A stretch of 64,000 bases of DNA, taken from contig NZ_PXZH01000002.1 of NCBI RefSeq assembly GCF_003950325.1, forward strand, positions 248,001 to 312,000, given 5' to 3'. The translations under genes were made by a program, and so were the position numbers. How positions within the stretch are numbered: the first letter of the stretch is position 1; each line of letters opens with the position of its first letter. This document shows, piece by piece, positions 1-8,904 of the stretch. The notes below the pieces were generated by a model. The model was not told the origin of the DNA. It ran no database searches and was given only the letters and a program-made list of their open reading frames with translations. Source of the stretch: Vagococcus humatus. GTDB taxonomy: Bacteria; Bacillota; Bacilli; Lactobacillales; Vagococcaceae.

Positions 1-2
1 TT

Positions 3-1700
3 TTAATTAGCAATCGCTTTTGGTATGCTTTTACCTTTACTTTGGTGGTAGATATTGTTCTGACTATTTCCAATGTATTAAAAATTAGTATGCGTGAAGA
101 GCCTATTCTTCCTGCTGACTTAACCTTGATTGCTGGGATGAATGAAGTATTTAATATGATTAGTCCTGTTGTGTTAATCGGTGGCAGTTTATTTTTAGTT
201 GTTTTAGCTATTTCTAGTTGGCTAATTCAAAAGAAAATGGCTAAGTTATACGCGTTAAAACTAAATCGTAAAAAACGAGTGATTCGGATTCTTTGCTTGT
301 GTCTCTTTTTCTCTGGTGCTTTTTGGGTTAACCATAAAAATACCTTACCTTATCATGTGTTTAATGTATTTAAAATCAATCGTTATTTTTATAATCAAAA
401 ATTAGGGGCGCAAATTAATGGTCCTTTAGTTCAGTTTATTAATAACATTGATACTAAAGTTATGGATGAACCAGAAGGATACAGTCAACAAGCGATAGAA
501 GAAATTATGAAAAAATATGATAAAGAAGCTAACAGGATTAACCAAACGAGAGTCGCTTGGCCTAGTAATCAGACGATTATCTTTAATTTAAGTGAAAGTT
601 TTAGTGATCCTAAGCGAATTCCTAATTTAAAGGTTAGGGAGGATCCCATGCCTTACATTCGGCAGTTAGAAAAAGAAACCACATCAGGAGTAATGTTATC
701 TACTGGTTACGGTGGTGGGACTGCTAATATTGAGTGGGAAACATTGACTGGATTAGACCTAAGTAGTTTATCCCCAACCCTACCTACTCCTTATACCCAA
801 TTAGTCAAAAAGCAACAGTTAACGCCTAATGTGACGGATTTGTTTGATGAAAAAATAGCTATCCATCCTTATGTGGCTACGCTTTATAACCGTAAAAATG
901 TTTTTAAAAAATTCGGTTTTGACCGATTTTTATATGACAAAGGTCCAGATGAGTTAAACTATCAAGAACGTTTAGGGACAAGTCCTTATATTTCAGATGA
1001 ATCAGCTTATCGTGATACTTTAAAAGTGATCAAAGAAAATCAAAGTAGCTCTCAATTCATTCAACTATCAACTATGCAAAATCATATGCCTTATGATGGT
1101 TATTATGATGGGCCTTCTTTTAATTTTGAAGGAACTGCTGTGTTAGATGGTCGTAAAGAAGAGATGGAAACTTACATGCAAGGGTTATTTTACACAGATC
1201 AAGCGGTTAAAGAGTTTATTGCAGAACTAGACCGAATTGAAAAGCCGATTACCTTAGTTTGGTACGGAGACCATTTGCCTTCTTTATACACAGGAAATCC
1301 GATGTCTAAGTATGGATTAGTTCAACATCAAACGGATTATTTTATTTATAGCAATGCTTATAGTCGAAGAATATCGGAAAAATTAGACAAGCAAATCGTG
1401 TCACCTCACAATTTCCCTGCCCTTGCTTTGGCACAAGCTAATTTAAAAGTGACGCCTTACTATGCCTTGTTAACAAAAATTAGTGAGAATTTACCAGCTA
1501 CCACAACGAATCCTATGTCTAGTGTGTCGAATAGTTATAATGGTCTTAAAGTCTTTGTCACAGATAAAGACCAGTTTATTCAAGAAGAAGAATTAACTGC
1601 TAAACAGCAAAAATTATTTAATGAGTATCAATTAATTCAATATGACCTGACAGCAGGAAACGAATATGCTGCTAAATGGGCTTCACAAGGTATTTCGTAA
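3..1700 (+). CDS. LTA synthase-family phosphoglycerol transferase, 5' end outside window
   Basis: This is a membrane-anchored, extracellular sulfatase-fold transferase of the lipoteichoic acid synthase family. The reading frame stays open to the left edge, so the true start is upstream and only the end of the membrane region is present. Hydrophobic segments occupy about the first 115 visible residues. The catalytic domain follows, with a metal-site Glu in NLSESF, the likely nucleophile Thr in GYGGGTANIEW and a metal-binding motif in WYGDHLPS. Known family members add glycerol phosphate from phosphatidylglycerol to a glycolipid or glycan. The GGGTANIEW type is common in paralogues, so it may be an accessory enzyme rather than the main LTA polymerase. 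A terminator follows directly. Confidence 0.85.
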   Translation, partial: LISNRFWYAFTFTLVVDIVLTISNVLKISMREEPILPADLTLIAGMNEVFNMISPVVLIGGSLFLVVLAISSWLIQKKMAKLYALKLNRKKRVIRILCLCLFFSGAFWVNHKNTLPYHVFNVFKINRYFYNQKLGAQINGPLVQFINNIDTKVMDEPEGYSQQAIEEIMKKYDKEANRINQTRVAWPSNQTIIFNLSESFSDPKRIPNLKVREDPMPYIRQLEKETTSGVMLSTGYGGGTANIEWETLTGLDLSSLSPTLPTPYTQLVKKQQLTPNVTDLFDEKIAIHPYVATLYNRKNVFKKFGFDRFLYDKGPDELNYQERLGTSPYISDESAYRDTLKVIKENQSSSQFIQLSTMQNHMPYDGYYDGPSFNFEGTAVLDGRKEEMETYMQGLFYTDQAVKEFIAELDRIEKPITLVWYGDHLPSLYTGNPMSKYGLVQHQTDYFIYSNAYSRRISEKLDKQIVSPHNFPALALAQANLKVTPYYALLTKISENLPATTTNPMSSVSNSYNGLKVFVTDKDQFIQEEELTAKQQKLFNEYQLIQYDLTAGNEYAAKWASQGIS

Positions 1701-1733
1701 AAAGCAGCCAGCTTAGTCTGGTTGCTTTTTTAT
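1699..1733 (+). terminator. Rho-independent terminator
   Basis: The arms AGCAGCCAG and CTGGTTGCT pair, with one G-U pair, and are followed by a T-run. The hairpin starts at the stop codon of the LTA synthase-like gene. Confidence 0.85.
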
Positions 1734-1734
1734 A

Positions 1735-1763
1735 TTGACAGAAGAGCAACTTTGACGTAGACT
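1735..1763 (+). promoter_or_regulatory. Putative sigma-A promoter for the aminotransferase
   Basis: A perfect TTGACA is followed after 17 bases by TAGACT (4 of 6 matches to TATAAT). It lies 83 bases before the chosen start of the aminotransferase. No T-box leader is visible in this short region. Confidence 0.45.
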
Positions 1764-1845
1764 AAATGAATTATTAAAAACAAATGAGACTATTCAAAGA
1801 ATTAAGCTTAGCTGAATAGAGCTTGTGAGAAATGGTGGGATCGAT

Positions 1846-2862
1846 ATGGATTTGGATTGGAACAATTTAGGATTTTCTTATATAAAAACCCCTTTTAGAT
1901 ACCGAGCGACTTGGAAAAATGGAAGTTGGGAGAAAGGGGAATTAACCGAGGACAATTATCTAACAATTCATGAAGGTTCAACAGCTTTACATTATGGTCA
2001 ACAGTGTTTTGAAGGATTAAAAGCTTATCGAAGAAAAGATGGTCGCATTAATTTATTTAGACCGGAACAAAATAGTCAACGTTTAAACCGAAGTGCAAGA
2101 AGATTGCTTATGCCAATGGTTCCAGAAGAGATGTTTTTAGAAGCAGTTGAAGCGGTAGTTAAAGCTAATCAAGCTTACATTCCTCCTTACGGAACAGGTG
2201 GTTCCCTATATTTACGACCGTTACTCATTGGAGTAGGGGAAAACATTGGGGTACATGCTGCACCAGAGTATTTATTTACTGTGTTTTGTACGCCAGTAGG
2301 AGCTTATTTTAAAGGTGGCTTAAAGCCAACTAACTTTATCGTTTCAGACTATGACCGAGCTGCACCAAAAGGGACTGGAGCTTCTAAAGTTGGCGGAAAC
2401 TATGCAGCTAGTTTATTACCTGGAGAAGAAGCTAAGGGAATGGATTATTCAGATTGTATTTACTTAGACCCTAGTACCCATAGTAAAATTGAAGAAGTAG
2501 GAGCAGCTAACTTTTTTGGTATTACTAAAGATGGGATGTTTATTACTCCTAAATCAGATTCCATTTTACCTAGTATTACTAAATATTCTTTACTTCAATT
2601 AGCAGAAGAACGCTTAGGCTTAAAAGCTGTGGAGGGAGATGTTTATATCGATCAATTAGATCAGTTTACAGAAGCAGGAGCATGTGGCACTGCTGCGGTG
2701 ATTTCTCCAATTGGTGGCATTTTCTATCAAGACCAATTACATGTTTTTTATAGTGAAAAAGAAGTAGGACCCATTACGAAGCAATTGTATGAAGAGCTAG
2801 TAGGTATTCAATACGGTGATAAGGTTCCTCCAAAGAATTGGATCAGAATTATAGAAGGTTAG
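1846..2862 (+). CDS. ilvE: Branched-chain amino acid aminotransferase
   Basis: This cytosolic PLP fold-type IV enzyme interconverts Leu, Ile and Val with their 2-oxo acids, using glutamate/2-oxoglutarate. The 338-residue length and the sequence [14 protein letters not shown] fit the longer class of bacterial and eukaryotic BCATs. The PLP lysine is Lys181 in [12 protein letters not shown]. The ATG at 1846 was chosen over an upstream GTG at 1825 because GGTGGGA lies 7-8 bases before it and the family N-terminus begins here. It stands alone, without ilv or leu synthesis genes nearby, so it may work in catabolism or in supplying branched-chain acyl precursors. Confidence 0.93.
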   Translation: MDLDWNNLGFSYIKTPFRYRATWKNGSWEKGELTEDNYLTIHEGSTALHYGQQCFEGLKAYRRKDGRINLFRPEQNSQRLNRSARRLLMPMVPEEMFLEAVEAVVKANQAYIPPYGTGGSLYLRPLLIGVGENIGVHAAPEYLFTVFCTPVGAYFKGGLKPTNFIVSDYDRAAPKGTGASKVGGNYAASLLPGEEAKGMDYSDCIYLDPSTHSKIEEVGAANFFGITKDGMFITPKSDSILPSITKYSLLQLAEERLGLKAVEGDVYIDQLDQFTEAGACGTAAVISPIGGIFYQDQLHVFYSEKEVGPITKQLYEELVGIQYGDKVPPKNWIRIIEG

Positions 2863-2931
2863 TGTTCTATTTCTTCCTGAATATGATAAACTAAAGAAAA
2901 GAGATTTGATAAAAAAGAAGGTTTAGTTTAT

Positions 2932-3612
2932 ATGCAACAAAGATTTCATGAAGAACGATTAGTTGGTTTATTAATGACTTTTGTAGGCGGGGCTATGGAT
3001 GGGTATACCTATATCCATTATGACGCCTTTGCTTCTGCACAAACAGGTAATTTGATTTTAGCTATTATTCAGGGGTTTGATGGTCAATGGGGGAGCGTTA
3101 TGAAAAAGCTATTGTCCACCCTTTGTTTTTTATGTGGAATTTATCTAGCTAAGTTTGTAGCAGATTACTGTCAGGAAAAGGGTTGGCATTTTTGGCGCTT
3201 GTTTGTGTTATATTACGAAGGGTTTGTCTTTTTTTTAGTGAGTTTACCAGCTATTAATGAGCACCCTGCTTTTGTAACAATGTTAATTGCTTTTACCGCA
3301 GCGATTCAATGGATTGCGTTTGATAAAATCAAAGGAATGTCTTATACCAATCTATTTACTACTGGTAATTTAAAAGGTTTGGCTAGTCATTTTTATGAAT
3401 ACCGAAAGACTAGAGCAGAGGAAGAATTTGAACAGTTAATTCACTTTGTATTAGTCGTTGTATTTTTTATTTTAGGTGCAGTTAGTTCGATTGGGTTATA
3501 TCATCTAGTTGGTTTTAAGGCTATTTTATTAGTGACAGTTATTTGTTTATGTTTATCAATTTACGCGACTTATATGTTATGGCGTTTTTCTAAATCAGAA
3601 TTTTCTCGTTAA
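2932..3612 (+). CDS. DUF1275 (YoaK-family) membrane protein
   Basis: A 226-residue integral membrane protein with about six hydrophobic segments. The N-terminal sequence GGAMDGYTYIHY, the ASAQTGNLI motif and the later FTTGNL repeat are the hallmark of the DUF1275/YoaK family. The function of this family is not established and the neighbours give no clue: an unrelated aminotransferase lies upstream and a terminator follows. Confidence 0.85.
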   Translation: MQQRFHEERLVGLLMTFVGGAMDGYTYIHYDAFASAQTGNLILAIIQGFDGQWGSVMKKLLSTLCFLCGIYLAKFVADYCQEKGWHFWRLFVLYYEGFVFFLVSLPAINEHPAFVTMLIAFTAAIQWIAFDKIKGMSYTNLFTTGNLKGLASHFYEYRKTRAEEEFEQLIHFVLVVVFFILGAVSSIGLYHLVGFKAILLVTVICLCLSIYATYMLWRFSKSEFSR

Positions 3613-3649
3613 AAACTACTCTCTTAGCTTTAAAGAGGGTAGTTTTTTC
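3611..3649 (+). terminator. Rho-independent terminator
   Basis: Arms around AAACTACTCTCTT and AAGAGGGTAGTTT pair with one G-U wobble. A T-run follows, directly after the DUF1275 stop. Confidence 0.85.
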
Positions 3650-3773
3650 TTTTGTGAAATTTAGCTAGCGGAAAGATAAAATTGATTATAAAACAAAATA
3701 GTCTACAAATTAAATAAAATTATCTAAACTAGATAATGAGGGGTGTTTTTATGAGGATTAAGGAGGAATTTAA

Positions 3774-4970
3774 ATGGAAGAGTTAAGTCAGTCAACCTTT
3801 GTTTTGCCTGAAAATAAGGCCTTGTCTAACGAACAACAACAATTAAAAGAAAAAATATTTAACTTTATAACTTGTCACAAACAGCATGCTAAACCTGCTG
3901 TATTTGTGATTGAAGGAGATGCTGGTTCTGGTAAAAGTGTGGTGTTAAATCATGTATTTACAGAGCTTCAGCAATTAAGTAGGCAACCCGATAGCCAATT
4001 TTATCAGTTAGACAATAAATTGGTAGTTAATCATAATGAGATGCTTAAAATCTATAAAGAAGTAGCAGGGGTTACTCCTTATTTATTAAAAAAAGATTAC
4101 CAAAAACCAACACCTTTTATCAATCATTATCAAAAGTTAGGGAAAAAAGCGGATGTGGTATTTGTAGATGAAGCTCATTTATTACTAACTAAACCAGATG
4201 CGTACAACCGGTTTGAGCAGCAAAATCAATTGACAGAGCTTTTAAAGTTAGCGCATGTTATTGTATTAGTTTTTGATACTAAACAAGTGATTAAGCTTAA
4301 AAGTTATTGGGACACTTCATTATTAAGTCAGGTATTAAAAGAGGCGGATACAGAGAGGTTTCATTTAGACACTCAGTACCGGATAGAAGAACCAGCTGTA
4401 GCAGAGTGGATCAATCAATTTGTGGCAGGGCATATTTTACCAGTGCCTGATACAGAAAAGTTTGATTTACGCTTTTTTGAGGATGGACAGCCTATGTATG
4501 AACTCATTCGGCAAAAAGATCACGAAGTAAAATTATCTAGAATGATTGCAACGGCAGATTATCCTTTTACCGTATTTGGTGATAAAATTTGGTACGTTCA
4601 AGCAGGAAGTCTAAGGTTACCTTGGGATAAAATTAATTTTACCGATAGACCGTGGGCACAAAGACCAGAAACCTTAGATGAGGTGGGATCTATTTATACT
4701 ATTCAAGGCTTTGATCTAAATTATGCAGGAGTTATTTTAGGTCCTAGTATTAAGTACGATCCTCAAACAGAAAAGGTATATGTAGATATTGATCAATATC
4801 AAGATAGTGAGGCCTTTAAAAAACGTTCAGACCTAGAAAAATTGGACCAAGCAAAAGCTGAAATTATTATGAATTCTGTTAATATTCTACTCAAACGTGG
4901 CAAATATGGACTGTATATCTATGCAGAGGATCCTTTACTAAGAGGAAAACTACTTGAATTAACACACTAA
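3774..4970 (+). CDS. DUF2075-family P-loop ATPase (helicase-like)
   Basis: A 398-residue cytosolic P-loop protein. The Walker A motif is GDAGSGKS near residue 50 and a Walker B/DEAH box, VFVDEAHLL, lies near residue 135. A later LDTQYRIEEP segment resembles helicase motif III, and YTIQGFDLNYAGVILGP resembles the DUF2075 C-terminal motif. The family is related to Schlafen group III and UvrD-like helicase cores; its activity is not well established. A strong AAGGAGG precedes the ATG. It is monocistronic. DUF2075 proteins occur both alone and beside defence genes, but no defence genes are visible here. The stop overlaps that of the convergent permease gene by 12 bases. Confidence 0.8.
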   Translation: MEELSQSTFVLPENKALSNEQQQLKEKIFNFITCHKQHAKPAVFVIEGDAGSGKSVVLNHVFTELQQLSRQPDSQFYQLDNKLVVNHNEMLKIYKEVAGVTPYLLKKDYQKPTPFINHYQKLGKKADVVFVDEAHLLLTKPDAYNRFEQQNQLTELLKLAHVIVLVFDTKQVIKLKSYWDTSLLSQVLKEADTERFHLDTQYRIEEPAVAEWINQFVAGHILPVPDTEKFDLRFFEDGQPMYELIRQKDHEVKLSRMIATADYPFTVFGDKIWYVQAGSLRLPWDKINFTDRPWAQRPETLDEVGSIYTIQGFDLNYAGVILGPSIKYDPQTEKVYVDIDQYQDSEAFKKRSDLEKLDQAKAEIIMNSVNILLKRGKYGLYIYAEDPLLRGKLLELTH

Positions 4971-6062
4971 AATAAAAATAAAGGTAAGAGTGACTAATAA
5001 TAATACATTGATTTTAGTAAACACAATTAAAAATTGTTTAGAGTCATTTGGTACATAAACTTTGATTAGTTTATAACCAATTAAATTAGCTAAAGAAGCA
5101 ATTAGTGTTCCTAAACCACCTAGATTAAGACCAATCATAATAGCTTGTACATGATCAGTAAAAGGCGCAATTAAAATAGAAGCAGGAACATTGGAGATAA
5201 ATTGACTTAAAAGAATACTTCCTAAAAAGGCATGGGTATTTGTTTGAAAACTTTTTTCAATAAATTCAGTGAGAAATACCCAATTAGAGATATTTCCTAC
5301 AATTAAAAAGAAACAAATAAAAGTACCTAGTAAATGGTAATCTATTGACCGTAAAATAGTAGGATTTAAAACAAAAAAACTAATCGTTACTAAAATAACT
5401 GCTAACCTAAGTGGAACAGCTCCTAAAATAGCTAATATCATCAAGATCATTAAACCACTTAGTCGACTAACTTGTTTAGGGTTTAGCTTAAATTGAGAGA
5501 GATTAGTCATATTTAGGTCTTGTTTTGGAATAAAAAGTAGGCTAGCTAGCAAAATGAGAATAGCTAACAGTAATAGTTTACTTGTCCAACTGAAAAAATC
5601 AGGCAAGGGAGTTTGAAAATAACTAAATAAAAAAAGATTATGTGGGTTACCAAAGGGCAGAAAACTACTTCCTAAATTGGCAAAAACAATAATAAAGGTA
5701 GCCCCTATAAATGTTTTATTGAAATGAGGGATCTTGTTAATAATTTTAAAATAGATGGGGATTAACGTTAAAATGGCGACATCGTTAGTTAAAATCATGG
5801 AGCCAAAGAGACTAAGAGTCCATAGACTTCCCATAAGAACACGGGTGTTTTTAGAGATAGCTAATAGTTTTTGGGCTAAAAATGTTAAAACTTGTGCTTC
5901 TTCTAAGCCTTTAATCACTGCCATTAAGCCAAATAATGAAAAGATAACATTAAAATCAATATAAGTCAGGGTCAATTGGCCAAAAGTACAACTAATGACA
6001 GCTAAAAATAAAGCGATAGTAAATAATAAATCTTGTTTTAAAAACGTTGACAATTTGTTCAT
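4959..6062 (-). CDS. ArsB/NhaD (SLC13-like) ion permease
   Basis: A 367-residue protein made almost entirely of hydrophobic segments (about 10-11). It includes a conserved NDVAILTLIP loop and a pseudo-repeat near the C-terminus (SNVPASILIAPF), as in the ion transporter superfamily containing ArsB, NhaD and SLC13. Members move arsenite, sodium/protons or dicarboxylates; the substrate cannot be read from sequence. There is no arsR or arsC nearby, so arsenite export is not favoured. AGGAGG lies 6 bases before the ATG. The first 60 residues are conserved-looking, so the protein appears complete though short for the family. Confidence 0.75.
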   Translation of the reverse strand: MNKLSTFLKQDLLFTIALFLAVISCTFGQLTLTYIDFNVIFSLFGLMAVIKGLEEAQVLTFLAQKLLAISKNTRVLMGSLWTLSLFGSMILTNDVAILTLIPIYFKIINKIPHFNKTFIGATFIIVFANLGSSFLPFGNPHNLFLFSYFQTPLPDFFSWTSKLLLLAILILLASLLFIPKQDLNMTNLSQFKLNPKQVSRLSGLMILMILAILGAVPLRLAVILVTISFFVLNPTILRSIDYHLLGTFICFFLIVGNISNWVFLTEFIEKSFQTNTHAFLGSILLSQFISNVPASILIAPFTDHVQAIMIGLNLGGLGTLIASLANLIGYKLIKVYVPNDSKQFLIVFTKINVLLLVTLTFIFILVC

Positions 6063-6420
6063 AAATTTCCTCCTACATCAGACAAACAAAATTAGTATAA
6101 CACTGTATTTTACGAAATTATGTTTTAAGTTATGTTTTTTATCATTAAAGATACTTTTTATATAATTTATGTATGGTATTTAAGTACTTATTTACTTGAG
6201 TTGAGAGAGAAAAACTTTATATAAAGGATATAAAAAACTATTTTTTATTAAAAAAATTTCATAAGTGATAAACTAGTAGTAGGTATAGTAAAATTGGCTA
6301 TTTGTTAGTTAAAAATAGGTAGCCAGTGTGCAACTTAGAGAATTTTCGATTACTTAAATAAACAGATAAGTGTGTTAGTAAATAGACAAAAGAGTTTATT
6401 ACCAAGAGAGGAAGTTTGTC
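6063..6420. other. Intergenic region between divergent permease and proC genes
   Basis: A 358-base AT-rich gap with no supportable gene. A promoter-like TTGAGT (6196-6201), an 18-base spacer and TATAAA (6220-6225) point towards proC. The long leader after it has a weak TGGCTA/TAGCCA hairpin near 6295-6326 without a T-run. No known riboswitch was recognised. Confidence 0.4.
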
Positions 6421-7230
6421 ATGGAACAAAAGATTTATGCAGTAGGCGGAGGCCAAATGCTTGAGGCTATTTTAAAAGCAAGTATAGAGGGAAATACTAG
6501 TCATTCTGCTAATTTTTATGTGGTAGATATTAGTCCAGAAAGGGTAGATTATCTGAGAAATACTTATCAAATAGAAGCTAGTACGTCATTGAATCAAGGC
6601 AAAGTGTTAGAGGCAGACATTGTTTTATTAGGTGTGCGGCCACAAGATAATTGGTCAGATTTACTTAAAGAATTAGCAGCTATTAACAACCAAGCGCAAT
6701 ATATTTCTATAATTGCAGGTGTTACCATTCGGCAGCTCCAAACAGCCTCTTTACAAAAGGATTTACCTATTGTTCGGGTAATTCCTAATACCTTAACCCT
6801 GACAGGTTTAGGTTATAGCGGTGTGTCAGTTAATCAATTTGTCAAAAAAGAGCTAGTGTCAGATTTTTTGACCAGCTTTGGAAAAGTAACCTATATTCCT
6901 GAAGAACAGTTTGACGTCTTTACTGGTTACGGGATTGCAGGACCTAACTATATTTATAATTTTTATTTAGCTTTAGCTAATGCCGGAGTATTAAATGGAT
7001 TATCAAGAGAGCAGGCTAATGCTTTGGCATTAGAAAATTTAAAAGGGGCAGTAGCGATGTTAGAAATGACTGGGAAACACCCTTATGAGTTGCTAGATGC
7101 TAATAATTCTGCTGGAGGAGTTGGCATTTCTGCGCAACATGAGTTAGATCAAAGTGATTTTTCTGGAGCTATTCAGCGAGCAGTAACAGCAGCAGTTAAG
7201 CGAACTTCCGAATTGGGAGGGGAAAAATAA
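6421..7230 (+). CDS. proC: Pyrroline-5-carboxylate reductase
   Basis: Catalyses the NAD(P)H-dependent last step of proline synthesis. The 269-residue length is normal. The N-terminal Rossmann strand reads IYAVGGGQMLEAIL. IRVIPNT-like VRVIPNTLTLTG and the C-terminal dimerisation helix with NNSAGGVGISAQHEL correspond to conserved P5CR motifs. In many P5CRs the C-terminal motif reads PGGTT; the divergence here is notable. No proA or proB lies in the window. The next gene starts two bases after the stop, so the VOC protein, the aldo/keto reductase and the quinone-reductase-like gene may be cotranscribed with it. Confidence 0.85.
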   Translation: MEQKIYAVGGGQMLEAILKASIEGNTSHSANFYVVDISPERVDYLRNTYQIEASTSLNQGKVLEADIVLLGVRPQDNWSDLLKELAAINNQAQYISIIAGVTIRQLQTASLQKDLPIVRVIPNTLTLTGLGYSGVSVNQFVKKELVSDFLTSFGKVTYIPEEQFDVFTGYGIAGPNYIYNFYLALANAGVLNGLSREQANALALENLKGAVAMLEMTGKHPYELLDANNSAGGVGISAQHELDQSDFSGAIQRAVTAAVKRTSELGGEK

Positions 7231-7231
7231 T

Positions 7232-8002
7232 ATGAAGGAACAAATTGCTTGGGACCACATTATGCTAAATGTGTTGGATTTAGAAAAAAGTATGGCAAGC
7301 TTTAATCAAGCAGGTATCTGTTTTCAGTTAGGAGGGAAACATCCGCAGTGGGGAACTTATAATGGATTAGGCTATTTTGGTTTAACTTATTTAGAAATGA
7401 TTAGTGTTTATGATACTGAGTTAGCTAAAACAGTGACTGAGGATGCCATTCCTTCTGTTTATCAAGCAGTGACAGACTATGGTAAGAAACAAGAAAGATT
7501 TAACACAATTGCCTTTCGGACGACAGATATAAAAGAAACGAGAGCAAGATTGCAACAGCAAGGTATTAGTGTAGGAGAGATTGAGCCAGGGCAAAGAAAA
7601 GATCCTAAAGGTAACTTGATTACTTGGTCCATGCTGTTTTTGTCAAAAAATAACGATTCTAGCTTGGTCCCTGAACCATTTTTTATTCAGTGGGATCAAC
7701 CAGATGATAAGCGAGAACAGATATTGCAACAGCAAGGAATTGCATTAAATCACCCAGTTAGTGTAACAGAAGGAATAATTATGTGTGAGGAGCCAAGCAA
7801 AGTAGCAACTCATTGGGGACAGTTGATTGATCAAAAACCTGTATACGAACAGGATGCTGCTTACTTAATGGTGGGGGATCAGCGACTCTCTTTTGAGTTA
7901 GGAACAAGTAACCGTTTGACAGAGGTAAGAATTAAAGGGGCAGACGCTTCCTTAAAAAAACCAGCATTAACAATAGGGTCAGCTGTTTTTAAATTTGTTT
8001 AA
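7232..8002 (+). CDS. VOC-superfamily glyoxalase-like protein
   Basis: A 256-residue protein that begins AWDHIMLNVLDLEKS, which is the first beta-alpha-beta unit of a glyoxalase-like (Glyoxalase_3 type) VOC fold. An internal second unit follows at about residues 130-250. The family includes metal-dependent lyases, dioxygenases and binding proteins; the substrate is unknown. Its start lies in the proC ribosome-binding context (GGGAGGGG) one base after the proC stop, so translational coupling is likely. Confidence 0.7.
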   Translation: MKEQIAWDHIMLNVLDLEKSMASFNQAGICFQLGGKHPQWGTYNGLGYFGLTYLEMISVYDTELAKTVTEDAIPSVYQAVTDYGKKQERFNTIAFRTTDIKETRARLQQQGISVGEIEPGQRKDPKGNLITWSMLFLSKNNDSSLVPEPFFIQWDQPDDKREQILQQQGIALNHPVSVTEGIIMCEEPSKVATHWGQLIDQKPVYEQDAAYLMVGDQRLSFELGTSNRLTEVRIKGADASLKKPALTIGSAVFKFV

Positions 8003-8047
8003 TGTGTCTCAATAGACAGTCAAATAAAGATCAGAAGGAGGAGCATT

Positions 8048-8881
8048 ATGGAAAACAATTATCAATTATTAGATGGATTTAGTATTCCCAAAATTGGGTT
8101 TGGAACGTACAAACTAAATGGTTTTGAAGGGACTAGACGTATTGAACAAGCCTTATCTGTAGGATACCGGTTAATTGATACTGCTTTTAATTATGAAAAT
8201 GAAGGTATTGTAGGTCAAGCAATCAGAAATAGTAGTGTTCCAAGAGATCAGTTAACGATTACGTCTAAATTACCCGGGAGACATCACCAATATAAAGAGG
8301 CTTTAACTAGTATCGAAGAATCCCTAACTCGGTTAGGCCTTGATTATTTAGACCTATATTTAATTCATTGGCCTAACCCTTTAGAAAATCATTATGTAGA
8401 AGCATGGCAAGCTTTAATTGATGCTAAAAAATGGGGATTGGTCAGGTCGATTGGTGTTTGTAACTTTTTACCAGAACACTTACAGCGGCTAGAAACGGAA
8501 ACAGGGGTGTTACCTGTAATTAATCAGATTGAATTACATCCCTCATTTAATCAACTAGAACAAAGAGATTATCACCAAGAAAAAGGGATCATAACAGAAG
8601 CTTGGAGTCCTTTAGGGCGTGGAGGAACTATTTTTTCTCAACCAATCTTACAAGAAATAGCTAAACATCACCAAAAAACAGTGGCCCAAGTGGTACTTAG
8701 ATGGGAACTACAATTAGGTGTGTTACCTATCCCAAAAGCTTCTCATATCAAACGACAACAAGAAAATTTAGCTGTCTTTGATTTTTCTTTAACTGCTGAG
8801 GAAATGGTACAAATTAATCAATTAAGCCAACAAAATGGACGTATTAATAAGCAAGATCCAGCTGTTTACCAAGAGTTTTAA
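8048..8881 (+). CDS. Aldo/keto reductase
   Basis: A 277-residue NADPH-dependent carbonyl reductase of the AKR superfamily (AKR5-like). The catalytic tetrad is visible: Asp in LIDTAFNYENE, the Tyr of the same segment, Lys in TSKLPG and His in LIHWP. The C-terminal IPKASHIKRQQEN binds the NADP 2'-phosphate. Typical substrates are methylglyoxal, diketones or 2,5-diketogluconate; none can be assigned. A strong AGAAGGAGGAG site precedes the ATG. It sits between a VOC protein and a quinone-reductase-like gene, suggesting aldehyde or ketone handling. Confidence 0.9.
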   Translation: MENNYQLLDGFSIPKIGFGTYKLNGFEGTRRIEQALSVGYRLIDTAFNYENEGIVGQAIRNSSVPRDQLTITSKLPGRHHQYKEALTSIEESLTRLGLDYLDLYLIHWPNPLENHYVEAWQALIDAKKWGLVRSIGVCNFLPEHLQRLETETGVLPVINQIELHPSFNQLEQRDYHQEKGIITEAWSPLGRGGTIFSQPILQEIAKHHQKTVAQVVLRWELQLGVLPIPKASHIKRQQENLAVFDFSLTAEEMVQINQLSQQNGRINKQDPAVYQEF

Positions 8882-8904
8882 TCACACTTAGGGAGGAGTT
8901 CATC

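Noticed and set aside
1734-1845. Possible T-box leader before ilvE
   Set aside because: The gap is only about 110 bases, shows no T-box motif and has no antiterminator hairpin.
4959-4970. Twelve-base overlap of convergent genes as a sign of a frameshifted end
   Set aside because: Both C-termini look natural and short convergent overlaps are common in compact genomes.
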